Under the pieces are notes generated by a model. The model saw only the letters and a program-made list of their open reading frames with translations, searched no databases and was not told where the DNA came from. From contig JAEZVR010000124.1 of NCBI GenBank assembly GCA_023420715.1, positions 1 through 17,404 of the forward strand: a stretch of DNA of 17,404 nt. Direction: 5' to 3'. Positions 1 through 6,464 of the stretch are shown here, piece after piece. Both the position numbers and the translations under genes were made by a program. How positions within the stretch are numbered: position 1 is the first letter of the stretch; each line of letters begins with the position of its first letter. The DNA comes from Bacillota bacterium (GTDB lineage Bacteria > Bacillota > Clostridia > Saccharofermentanales > Fastidiosipilaceae).

Positions 1-1323
1 AACCATCAGCGCGTGCCCAGCTTCATGATAAGCAGTCAAGTAGCGCTCTTTCGGATTAATAATCCGACTCTTTTTTTCTGGTCCAATCATCACTTTAAAA
101 ATGGCCTCTGAAATGTCGGTATATAAAATGGTAGCTGCACTTCGTCTTGCCGCAAGCAATGCAGCCTCATTTAATAGGTTGGACAAATCTGCGCCTGTAA
201 AACCAGGTGTCATCTTGGCGATTTCAGATAAATCCACCGTAGAATCAATCGGCTTATTTTTTGCATGCACCTGCAAAATTTCTGTTCGACCTTTAATATC
301 CGGCCGATTGACCGTAACACGTCGATCGAAGCGACCGGGTCTCAGCAAGGCAGGATCGAGTATATCTGGACGGTTCGTGGCCGCCATGACAATGACATTT
401 TCTTTCGGCCCAAATCCATCCATTTCGACAAGCAACTGGTTTAAAGTCTGTTCACGCTCATCGTGTCCACCTCCGAGCCCTGCGCCACGATGCCGTCCAA
501 CCGCATCAATTTCATCAATAAAAACAATGGAGGGGGCATTTTGCTTAGCATTGGCAAACAAGTCCCGCACGCGAGATGCCCCAACACCAACGAACATCTC
601 CACAAAATCGGAACCCGATATCGAATAAAAAGACACACCTGCTTCGCCAGCAACAGCCTTTGCGAGCAAAGTCTTACCCGTACCTGGCGGACCAACAAGT
701 AAAATACCTTTCGGAATGCGTGCACCGAGTTTATTGTATTTGCTGCCGTCTTTTAGAAAATCGACAACTTCCTGCAATTCGGCCTTTTCTTCATCTGCCC
801 CTGCAACATCTGCAAACGTGACGTCATTTTGGCTAGGCTCATGTTTCTTGGCACGACTCTTCCCAAAATTCAAGGAGCCACGTGGATCATTGCCTTGGCG
901 AAAAAACATGGTATACAGCATAATGCCCAAAAAAATGAACAAAACAACTGAAACAATCGTACTGACCCATGCACCAAAGTCTCTCGGCTGAACATAGGTA
1001 TAGTTTAATTCATGCGCTTCACTGGCCTTTTCTAAATGATCCAAAAGCGATGTCATCCAATAGGGCGAAACATCCTGTTTGAGCACCAACTCGCCTCGGT
1101 CAGTTGGCTTTTTCAATTTCATTTCAAGGGTGGTACCCCGTACATTGACCGCTTCTACCTCATTATTGTCAATCATCTTGACCAATTGAGAATAAGGTCT
1201 TTTAACCTGTTGAGCGGATGTACTATATATGTATGAACCAATTAACAAGATCACCAAAATGATGAAATAAAAGGAAAATCCTTTCATTCGATTAAAAGGT
1301 GATTTACTGGGTTTTGTTGGCAT
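1..1323 (-). CDS. ftsH: ATP-dependent zinc metalloprotease FtsH (3' part missing)
   Basis: Membrane-anchored AAA+ protease that degrades misfolded membrane proteins and short-lived regulators. 441 residues are visible. There is a first membrane segment at about 15-33, an extracytoplasmic domain, a second membrane segment at about 117-140, Walker A GPPGTGKT at 211-218, Walker B ending IDEID at about 269-273, and the second region of homology starting at NRPDILDP (317). The zinc-binding HEAGH lies at 433-437, only four residues before the window ends, so the rest of the protease domain (about 160-200 residues in typical FtsH) is outside. The ATG directly follows the hpt stop codon with no spacer. 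Its GGAGG site lies inside the end of hpt, which suggests translational coupling. The order tilS-hpt-ftsH is also that of Bacillus. The identification is essentially certain. Confidence 0.97.
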   Translation of the reverse strand, partial: MPTKPSKSPFNRMKGFSFYFIILVILLIGSYIYSTSAQQVKRPYSQLVKMIDNNEVEAVNVRGTTLEMKLKKPTDRGELVLKQDVSPYWMTSLLDHLEKASEAHELNYTYVQPRDFGAWVSTIVSVVLFIFLGIMLYTMFFRQGNDPRGSLNFGKSRAKKHEPSQNDVTFADVAGADEEKAELQEVVDFLKDGSKYNKLGARIPKGILLVGPPGTGKTLLAKAVAGEAGVSFYSISGSDFVEMFVGVGASRVRDLFANAKQNAPSIVFIDEIDAVGRHRGAGLGGGHDEREQTLNQLLVEMDGFGPKENVIVMAATNRPDILDPALLRPGRFDRRVTVNRPDIKGRTEILQVHAKNKPIDSTVDLSEIAKMTPGFTGADLSNLLNEAALLAARRSAATILYTDISEAIFKVMIGPEKKSRIINPKERYLTAYHEAGHALMV

Positions 1324-1863
1324 TTATTCCTCCTTGCCCGCATCTGCCAAAATACATACATCTGGCAAATTCCGGTAATCGCCGTTAAAGTCTAAACCAT
1401 ATCCAACAATAAATTCGTTGGGTATTTCCAACCCCCGATACTTGACCTCAATATCGATCTGTCGTCTGGATGGTTTATCAAAGGCTGTACACAATGCAAT
1501 ACTGGCTGGATTTCTTGTCGAAAGTAATTCCATCAATTTATTCAAGGTAAGACCTGAATCAATGATATCCTCCACAATAACCACATGTTTGCCGGTTATA
1601 TCCTGATCCACATCTTTTAAGATTTTCACAATACCAGATGAACGGGTACCGCTGCCATAACTGGACATCGACATAAAATCGATACGAACGGGTACCGTAA
1701 TGTAACGTGATAAATCCGCTAAAAAAACATAAGCACCTTTGAGGACACCGATTAGAATAATTTCTTGACCAGCATAATCTTTGGAAATCTGCTCGCCTAA
1801 GCGCTGGCACATGGCTTGCAATTCATCACGTGAAATTAAAACATCCTTAATATACTTTCCCAT
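1324..1863 (-). CDS. hpt: Hypoxanthine phosphoribosyltransferase
   Basis: Purine salvage enzyme of the cytoplasm: it transfers hypoxanthine (and usually guanine) onto PRPP to give IMP or GMP. The 179 residues match the usual length of about 180. The PRPP-binding motif VVIVEDIIDSGLT lies near the middle, preceded by the GVLKGAYVF loop and followed by the C-terminal YGLDFNGDYRNLP segment, all typical of bacterial HPRT. I chose the ATG at 1863 over an in-frame GTG at 1875 because GAGGA sits five bases before the ATG and the GTG has no ribosome binding site. That site overlaps the tilS stop codon, and the gap to tilS is 8 bases. In other Bacillota HPRT is encoded between tilS and ftsH. In B. subtilis TilS and HprT are reported to act together on ftsH expression; whether that holds here is unknown. 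Confidence 0.96.
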   Translation of the reverse strand: MGKYIKDVLISRDELQAMCQRLGEQISKDYAGQEIILIGVLKGAYVFLADLSRYITVPVRIDFMSMSSYGSGTRSSGIVKILKDVDQDITGKHVVIVEDIIDSGLTLNKLMELLSTRNPASIALCTAFDKPSRRQIDIEVKYRGLEIPNEFIVGYGLDFNGDYRNLPDVCILADAGKEE

Positions 1864-1871
1864 TTCATTCC

Positions 1872-3320
1872 TCACAGCTGATCAAATCCACTGACATGGA
1901 TAATCTGTTGACCAAGGGCCACCAGTCCCACTCTATCCCTTAAAAAAGTTGGCATGGCAATTTCATTGAACCATTTTTTTAACGGGCGATGCCTACGCTG
2001 GGTATTCAGATAAAAATCTCCCGCTTTTCTGGTGCGGACGACCAAGAACGGCAAATCGTTTTTGGTCCACTGACCCAGTGATGAATTATTATAAATAACT
2101 TGTTTCATTTTCTCAACGAAAGAAGCTTGAACAATTTTGGCAACGTCTGTCTGCTCAGCACAATCGAGAACAAAATCAAAACGCAAGTCATTTTCTTGAC
2201 CAGTTGCCGCATCAGCATTAGATAAAAGCATCAGCTGATGTGTCGTATGATCACGGTCTGTCCAATTTAAATGAAAAGGGATTGACGGCAAGGTCCGATG
2301 GACATAAATTTGATCGCCCTGGCGCTCCATTTTTAAACCAAATCCCCAATCCATGCATTTTTGTTCAGATCCCACAAAAGCTTTAAATCGATCGAGGTGC
2401 TTGCGGGTGATCTGGCCGCCGCCCTGGCCGAAGTTTTCTAGCATTTTTTTGGCCAAAGCAGACTGTTCTGCTGTCGAAAGCTGTGAAAACAAAGAGGCAA
2501 AAAAAGACAAATAAATTGGCTGCTCATTCGGTACATCTTGCGGCATAAGAGCCATGCCCACGGTAACTAGCCGCGCCCAATGGGCATCCATTAAACCTTC
2601 TAACGCTTGGGCAGTCTCTCTAACCTGTGCCATCAAAGCCAACACGTGAGACTGAATTTGTTCTGAATGGATATGCGGGTTCAATTGATAAAAAGCCGGG
2701 AGAACCTGATGCCGGAGGCGATTGCGCGGCGTCCATAAATCGGTATTGGTTTCATCTTCTCGCCAGGACCAACCCAAGCTTTCCAAATAGGCTCGCAAAG
2801 CAGATGGCTGTTGATCTAAAAAAGGACGCACATATGGATGACGGATGATCGGCATACCCTGAAGACCGCTAAAACTTGTCCCACGGGCCAACGCCAAAAA
2901 AAATGTTTCGATTTGATCTTGCAGATGATGCGCCAATGCCAAACACACTTTTCTATCGGGATTTTGCCCTTGATATTCGGACAAAACAGAATCAAAAAAA
3001 GCGTATCTGGCGGCCCTTGCCGCGGTCTCAGAATAGCGCAACGGAGACTTAGGGCGTCCACTCACATAGCCAAAACCCAAGCGTTTGCAAAATGCCTCAA
3101 CAAAGGCCTCATCTTCATCGGCGCTTGCCCGATACCCATGATTAAAATGCACGACAATTGGCTGGATTGGCAATTGCCAAGCATGGGCGACTGCCAAAAG
3201 GGCCATGGAATCGGCACCGCCAGACACCGCGAGAAACCATTGACAAGTTGGCTTAAAATAATCCTGCCATTGGGGCTGTGTATTTAACTGTTCTAAGAGG
3301 ATTTGAGGAAAATTTACCAA
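1872..3320 (-). CDS. tilS: tRNA(Ile)-lysidine synthase
   Basis: Essential ATP-dependent tRNA modification enzyme. It attaches lysine to C34 of the CAU-anticodon tRNA, so that the tRNA reads AUA and is charged with isoleucine. The N-terminal PP-loop SGGADS is at 33-38, followed by the family segments VHFNHGYRAS and AHHLQDQIET. The C-terminal TilS domain is present (HRPLKKWFNEIAMP, ending in a V-S-G stretch). Length (482) is normal for the long form. The start is TTG at 3320: an in-frame TGA lies four codons upstream and the first in-frame ATG falls after the PP-loop, so the TTG is well supported. It has an AGGAGG site four bases upstream and overlaps the end of dnaB by 7 bases. Confidence 0.95.
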   Translation of the reverse strand: MVNFPQILLEQLNTQPQWQDYFKPTCQWFLAVSGGADSMALLAVAHAWQLPIQPIVVHFNHGYRASADEDEAFVEAFCKRLGFGYVSGRPKSPLRYSETAARAARYAFFDSVLSEYQGQNPDRKVCLALAHHLQDQIETFFLALARGTSFSGLQGMPIIRHPYVRPFLDQQPSALRAYLESLGWSWREDETNTDLWTPRNRLRHQVLPAFYQLNPHIHSEQIQSHVLALMAQVRETAQALEGLMDAHWARLVTVGMALMPQDVPNEQPIYLSFFASLFSQLSTAEQSALAKKMLENFGQGGGQITRKHLDRFKAFVGSEQKCMDWGFGLKMERQGDQIYVHRTLPSIPFHLNWTDRDHTTHQLMLLSNADAATGQENDLRFDFVLDCAEQTDVAKIVQASFVEKMKQVIYNNSSLGQWTKNDLPFLVVRTRKAGDFYLNTQRRHRPLKKWFNEIAMPTFLRDRVGLVALGQQIIHVSGFDQL

Positions 3321-4759
3321 GGAACCTCCTCAGAATAAACATCCTGATCTAAGGGCATTGGAGGCTCGTCCATTGGCGGCGGAGGTGTCATATTTTGGAT
3401 ATGGTTCGGGGTTTCATGAAATGTCGGTTCAATAAAAAGCGTGTATTGAGGCAGCCAACCCAAATGCACAACACCCGTGGATCCGGAACGGTTTTTTGCA
3501 ATAATTAACTCTGCCTCCTGATATTCATGGGCTTGAATCTCAGGTGTCTCATCATTGTAGTAGTCCTTCCGATAAATAAACATAACCGTATCTGCATCTT
3601 GTTCAATCGCACCAGATTCGCGCAAATCGGACAACATGGGCTTGGCGCCTTTTCTGGCTTCAACCGCACGACTCAATTGTGACAAGGCAATCACTGGCAC
3701 ATTCAGTTCTTTTGCCATGACTTTAAGCGATCTGGAAATTTCTGAAATTTCTTGCTGCCTGTTGTCGGAACGCCGATGCGTGGTCATCAACTGTAGGTAA
3801 TCAATAATAATCAGACCGCATTTATTTTCTAATTTCAGCTGACGACATTTGGCCAGCATTTCTGTTGGTGTATTTGATGTGCGATCATCAATATAAATGG
3901 GTGTGTCATACAATTGGATCACTGCAGAAGACAAATTTTCCCATTCTTTGGCCACATCTCCCAAGCGCAACCGCTTCGCATCCACTTTAGCCTCTGCCGA
4001 TAGCATACGCCTGGCGATTTCTTCTTTTGACATTTCCAGACTAAAAATGACAACAGGGACATGTCCAAAAAGCGCTACTTTTTGTGCGATATTAATCGCC
4101 AAAGCAGACTTACCCATACCTGGACGGGCAGCCAAAATATTCAATGTACCACCGTGCATGCCGCCGGTAAGCGCACGATCAATCGCAGGATAGCCAGTTT
4201 GAACGCCCAAGCTGGCTTTGCCTTCAATCGACATCGCCTTTAATTCGTTAATGGTACGACCTAAAATATCTCGCAAAGGTTCAAGACCAGAGGTAATTTC
4301 ACTTGAACGCAAATTAAAAATCTCTTTAGAGGTATAATCGATCAACTGGTCAACAGATTCTGGATTGGCATAACTGCGCTGTTTCGATTGATCCAGAATC
4401 GCAATAAAGGCACGCAAAATATAATTATCCTGCACCACCTGGGCATAATGAACCGCATGGGAAACAACCGGGGTCGCATCTGTCAAGGATAAAACATAGC
4501 GCCGGCCACCACAATTTGCCAATTGGCCAGATTTTTCTAAGGCCTCACAAAGGGTCAGCGAATCCACCGGCTTACCTGCATTTGACAAATCGATCATCAC
4601 CTCAAAAATAATGCGATGATTCGGTTGATAAAATGCAGATGGCTTTATGGTCGCAATCACCTTGTTTAATTGCGTTTGATCTAATAAGCAAGCGCCTAAA
4701 ACAGATTTTTCTGCATCCAAATTATTGGGTGGTGTATAGGCTTCAGCTGCAATAGACAT
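3314..4759 (-). CDS. dnaB: Replicative DNA helicase DnaB (DnaC of Bacillus)
   Basis: Hexameric 5'-3' helicase that unwinds DNA at the replication fork and recruits primase. 481 residues. The N-terminal DnaB domain starts at about residue 10 (PPNNLDAEKSVLGACLLD). A linker leads to the RecA-like domain with Walker A ARPGMGKS at 211-218. Walker B is LIIIDYLQLM, and the loops SQLSRAVEAR and LRESGAIEQDADTVMF follow. The last ~35 residues form a proline-rich and acidic tail (MTPPPPMDEPPMPLDQD) ending in EEVPW. The ATG at 4759 has AGGAG upstream, overlapping the end of rplI, and the gap to rplI is 11 bases. rplI-dnaB adjacency is common in Bacillota. Confidence 0.97.
   Translation of the reverse strand: MSIAAEAYTPPNNLDAEKSVLGACLLDQTQLNKVIATIKPSAFYQPNHRIIFEVMIDLSNAGKPVDSLTLCEALEKSGQLANCGGRRYVLSLTDATPVVSHAVHYAQVVQDNYILRAFIAILDQSKQRSYANPESVDQLIDYTSKEIFNLRSSEITSGLEPLRDILGRTINELKAMSIEGKASLGVQTGYPAIDRALTGGMHGGTLNILAARPGMGKSALAINIAQKVALFGHVPVVIFSLEMSKEEIARRMLSAEAKVDAKRLRLGDVAKEWENLSSAVIQLYDTPIYIDDRTSNTPTEMLAKCRQLKLENKCGLIIIDYLQLMTTHRRSDNRQQEISEISRSLKVMAKELNVPVIALSQLSRAVEARKGAKPMLSDLRESGAIEQDADTVMFIYRKDYYNDETPEIQAHEYQEAELIIAKNRSGSTGVVHLGWLPQYTLFIEPTFHETPNHIQNMTPPPPMDEPPMPLDQDVYSEEVPW
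3325..3331 (-). promoter_or_regulatory. Ribosome binding site deciding the TTG start of tilS
   Basis: GAGGAGG on the minus strand, four bases before the TTG at 3320. It lies inside the last codons of dnaB, where it encodes the two Glu residues and part of the Val of the C-terminal SEEVPW. It supports the non-ATG start. Confidence 0.75.
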
Positions 4760-4770
4760 GCGTGCTCCTA

Positions 4771-5214
4771 TTATTCTGCTTCCACAGAAACGGTAACCGT
4801 TGCCGTCACCTCTCGATGAAGCTTAATCACGACATCTGTAGATCCGACAGATTTCAGTGCTATTTTTAAATCAATTTGTCGTTTATCAACCGCAAAGCCC
4901 TCTTTTTGTAAAAGTTGAGCAACATCCATCGCGGTTAAGGCTCCATATAAGCGCCCATTTTCGCCGACCTTCATTTTTAATGTAAACTGCCGCCCGTTCA
5001 AGCGCTCTGCTTCTTTTTTGGCATCTGCCAAAAGCTGTGCCTGACGTGCCGCTTCCGCTTTTTTTTGCACAGCCACTTCATTCTGATTGGCCTTTGTTGC
5101 CTCTACGGCAAGGTTTTTCTTAAACAAAAAATTTCTGGCATAACCGTCTGCCACCTGTACGGTGTCTTTTGCTTTGCCAATACCTTTAACATCTTTCAAC
5201 AAAATGACTTGCAT
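4771..5214 (-). CDS. rplI: Large ribosomal subunit protein bL9
   Basis: Ribosomal protein L9, which binds 23S rRNA at the base of the L1 stalk. 147 residues, close to the usual length of about 148. The N-terminal domain has the family signature MQVILLKDVKGIGK and VADGYARNFLFKK, followed by the long charged connecting helix (about 45-75) and the C-terminal RNA-binding domain containing NGRLYGALT. I place the start at the ATG at 5214, not at a candidate 12 bases further upstream, because GGAGG precedes 5214 at good spacing and L9 proteins normally begin M-[KQ]-V-I-L. It is the first gene of the rplI-dnaB-tilS-hpt-ftsH run and has its own promoter just upstream. Confidence 0.97.
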   Translation of the reverse strand: MQVILLKDVKGIGKAKDTVQVADGYARNFLFKKNLAVEATKANQNEVAVQKKAEAARQAQLLADAKKEAERLNGRQFTLKMKVGENGRLYGALTAMDVAQLLQKEGFAVDKRQIDLKIALKSVGSTDVVIKLHREVTATVTVSVEAE

Positions 5215-5235
5215 AGGATCCTCCAATATTGGGTC

Positions 5236-5263
5236 ATTATATCACAGGCCCATTGCCAATCAA
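5236..5263 (-). promoter_or_regulatory. Extended -10 sigma-A type promoter for rplI-dnaB-tilS-hpt-ftsH
   Basis: On the minus strand the -10 box is a perfect TATAAT (5236-5241) preceded by TGA, giving the extended -10 form TGnTATAAT. A 16-base spacer leads to the -35 box TTGATT (5258-5263), which matches TTGACA at four of six positions. Predicted transcription starts near 5229, leaving a leader of only about 15 bases with the GGAGG site of rplI. The -35 box overlaps the U-tract of the preceding terminator. Confidence 0.8.
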
Positions 5264-5291
5264 AAAGTCCCGAACCGAGGTTCGGGACTTT
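5262..5291 (-). terminator. Rho-independent terminator after rpsR
   Basis: Read on the minus strand, a perfect 12-base-pair stem (arms 5280-5291 and 5264-5275; core GTCCCGAAC/GTTCGGGAC) with a 4-base loop CTCG is followed by a run of five T, partly inside the stem. It begins 4 bases after the rpsR stop codon and separates rpsF-ssb-rpsR from rplI. On the plus strand the same hairpin is followed by only three T, so it is mainly a minus-strand terminator. Confidence 0.9.
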
Positions 5292-5295
5292 GGAC

Positions 5296-5541
5296 TTAAT
5301 TTTCGCAATAAGGCATTAATGCCAAATGTCTAGCTCTTTTAATGGCCACGGTCAACTGACGTTGATGTTTGGCGCACATACCTGTCATCCGACGAGGTAG
5401 AATTTTGCCTTGCTCTGAAACATATTTTTTAAGGCGATTGACATCTTTAAAATCGAGATGTTCAATTTTGTCGACACAGTAGCCACAAACCTTACGGCGG
5501 CTTCTGGAACGACTATAATCGCGACGTTTATTTTCTGCCAT
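5296..5541 (-). CDS. rpsR: Small ribosomal subunit protein bS18
   Basis: Ribosomal protein S18, which binds the 30S platform as a heterodimer with S6. 81 residues, normal length. The core RLKKYVSEQGKILPRRMTG and the Arg-rich C-terminal KHQRQLTVAIKRARHLALMPY are diagnostic. It is the cysteine-containing (C+) form: CGYC near the N-terminus and CAKH later together give a CxxC...CxxH set, expected to bind zinc. Many Bacillota carry cysteine-lacking paralogs for zinc limitation; none is in this window. The ATG at 5541 has AAAGGAAAG upstream. It is the last gene of the rpsF operon, followed directly by the terminator. Confidence 0.97.
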   Translation of the reverse strand: MAENKRRDYSRSRSRRKVCGYCVDKIEHLDFKDVNRLKKYVSEQGKILPRRMTGMCAKHQRQLTVAIKRARHLALMPYCEN

Positions 5542-5570
5542 AATGTCTTTCCTTTCGTAAAATATCAGCC

Positions 5571-6053
5571 TTAAATATCAAACGGCAACAAGGTATCATC
5601 TGTTTCATCCGGAAAATAACTGGATACATCTGATACTGGCTTATTCACCTGAGGCTGAACAGCGGTATTTTGCTGCATCGTTTGCCCTTGAGAACGATAA
5701 TTCCCCTGAGGCATGGCTGTGCCGGCATCATCAGAACGCTTGCTGTCAGCAAAATACACTTCTTCCGCAATCACTTCTGTTGTCGTGCGCTTATTCCCTT
5801 CTTGATCCTCCCAGGATCTAGGCTGGATCGATCCGACGACGGCCATCCGCTGACCTTGAGAAAAATACTTTGCACAAAATTCTGCAGTTTTACCCCAGGC
5901 CACACAAGGAATAAAATCGGTTTGTCTTTCACCATTTTGATTTTTAAAACGCCGATCAATCGCCAAGGTGAAACTGCAAACATCTGTACCACTTTGGGTT
6001 TGTCTCAGTTCTGGTTGACGAACCAGGCGTCCCATCAAAATCGCACGATTCAT
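5571..6053 (-). CDS. ssb: Single-stranded DNA-binding protein SSB
   Basis: Protects single-stranded DNA and recruits repair and replication partners through its acidic C-terminal tip. The OB-fold occupies about residues 1-105, with typical MNRAILMGRLVRQPELR, FTLAIDRRFKNQNGERQTDFIPCVAWGK and VVGSIQPRSWEDQEG segments read along it. A Gln/Asn-rich flexible linker follows at about 115-145. The C-terminus is TDDTLLPFDI. The usual bacterial SSB ends in acidic residues plus [IL]PF with the Phe carboxylate free, so the two extra residues after PF are unusual (see findings). Length 160 is normal. The ATG at 6053 has AAGGAG six bases upstream. The position between rpsF and rpsR is the standard Bacillota arrangement. 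Confidence 0.96.
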   Translation of the reverse strand: MNRAILMGRLVRQPELRQTQSGTDVCSFTLAIDRRFKNQNGERQTDFIPCVAWGKTAEFCAKYFSQGQRMAVVGSIQPRSWEDQEGNKRTTTEVIAEEVYFADSKRSDDAGTAMPQGNYRSQGQTMQQNTAVQPQVNKPVSDVSSYFPDETDDTLLPFDI

Positions 6054-6076
6054 AACAGACTCCTTTTCTAAAAGGC

Positions 6077-6364
6077 TTAGCCTTCCTTACGGATCACGAG
6101 ATACCGCAAAACACCGTCGGTAATGCGCATCACACGTTCGATTTCACGTGGTGCTTCTGCATTGGCTTCAAAAGTCAATAAAATATAATGACCTTCCTTA
6201 TGATCTTCGATCTCGTAAGCCAAACGCTTTTTACCCCAATCATCGACGTTGACGACTTTGCCATTAGCAGAAACCAAATTTTCTACACGAGCGGTTAAAG
6301 CAGCATGTGCTTCTTCGCTCAAAGTCGGATTGATGACATAAATGAGCTCGTACGTTCTTTCCAT
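6077..6364 (-). CDS. rpsF: Small ribosomal subunit protein bS6
   Basis: Ribosomal protein S6, partner of S18 on the 30S platform. 95 residues, typical length. It shows RTYELIYVINPTLSEE at the N-terminus, WGKKRLAYEIEDHKEGHYILLTF in the centre (read in two parts), and the C-terminal RITDGVLRYLVIRKE. I chose the ATG at 6364 over a GTG at 6373. The GGAGGAGG site lies eight bases before the ATG, whereas it would abut the GTG, and S6 proteins normally start with M-x-x-Y-E. It is the first gene of rpsF-ssb-rpsR and has its own promoter and a structured leader. Confidence 0.96.
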   Translation of the reverse strand: MERTYELIYVINPTLSEEAHAALTARVENLVSANGKVVNVDDWGKKRLAYEIEDHKEGHYILLTFEANAEAPREIERVMRITDGVLRYLVIRKEG

Positions 6365-6390
6365 TCGTTTCACCTCCTCCTGGACGATGG

Positions 6391-6408
6391 GCTTTGCATT
6401 TGCAAAGC
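6391..6408 (-). promoter_or_regulatory. Leader hairpin upstream of rpsF (possible S6:S18 control element)
   Basis: A perfect inverted repeat GCTTTGCA/TGCAAAGC sits in the rpsF 5' leader, between the predicted transcript start (about 6429) and the ribosome binding site (about 6373-6380). No T-run follows, so it is not a terminator. The UCCUC stretch just 5' of the hairpin in the mRNA (plus-strand 6409-6413) can pair with GAGGA of the ribosome binding site (6375-6379), which would enclose the hairpin and hide the site. rpsF leaders in several bacteria are known to bind S6:S18. I could not match the published consensus from memory, so the role here is inference. Confidence 0.4.
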
Positions 6409-6435
6409 GAGGACCTAATATTTACAACGCGATAT

Positions 6436-6464
6436 ATGATAACGATTTAAAAATTTTCTGTCAA
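6436..6464 (-). promoter_or_regulatory. Sigma-A type promoter for rpsF-ssb-rpsR
   Basis: Minus-strand -35 box TTGACA (6459-6464, a perfect match), a 17-base spacer, and -10 box TATCAT (6436-6441, five of six). The -35 box overlaps the last codons of cbiP: the TGA inside TTGACA is the cbiP stop codon. The predicted start is near 6429, giving a leader of about 65 bases. Confidence 0.8.

Noticed and set aside
101..628. 175-codon plus-strand open frame opposite ftsH
   Set aside because: It is antisense to a strongly conserved AAA+ domain, shows low-complexity Ser/Pro-rich composition and no recognisable domain. The same reasoning applies to the other plus-strand frames in the window, such as 2838-3287 and 5670-6071.
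6365..6373. GTG at 6373 as the start of rpsF
   Set aside because: The ribosome binding site would abut the start codon; the ATG at 6364 has ideal spacing and gives the family N-terminus.
6391..6408. Leader hairpin as a terminator of the tetrapyrrole operon
   Set aside because: No T-run on either side of the stem and it lies downstream of the rpsF promoter, so it is better read as a leader structure.
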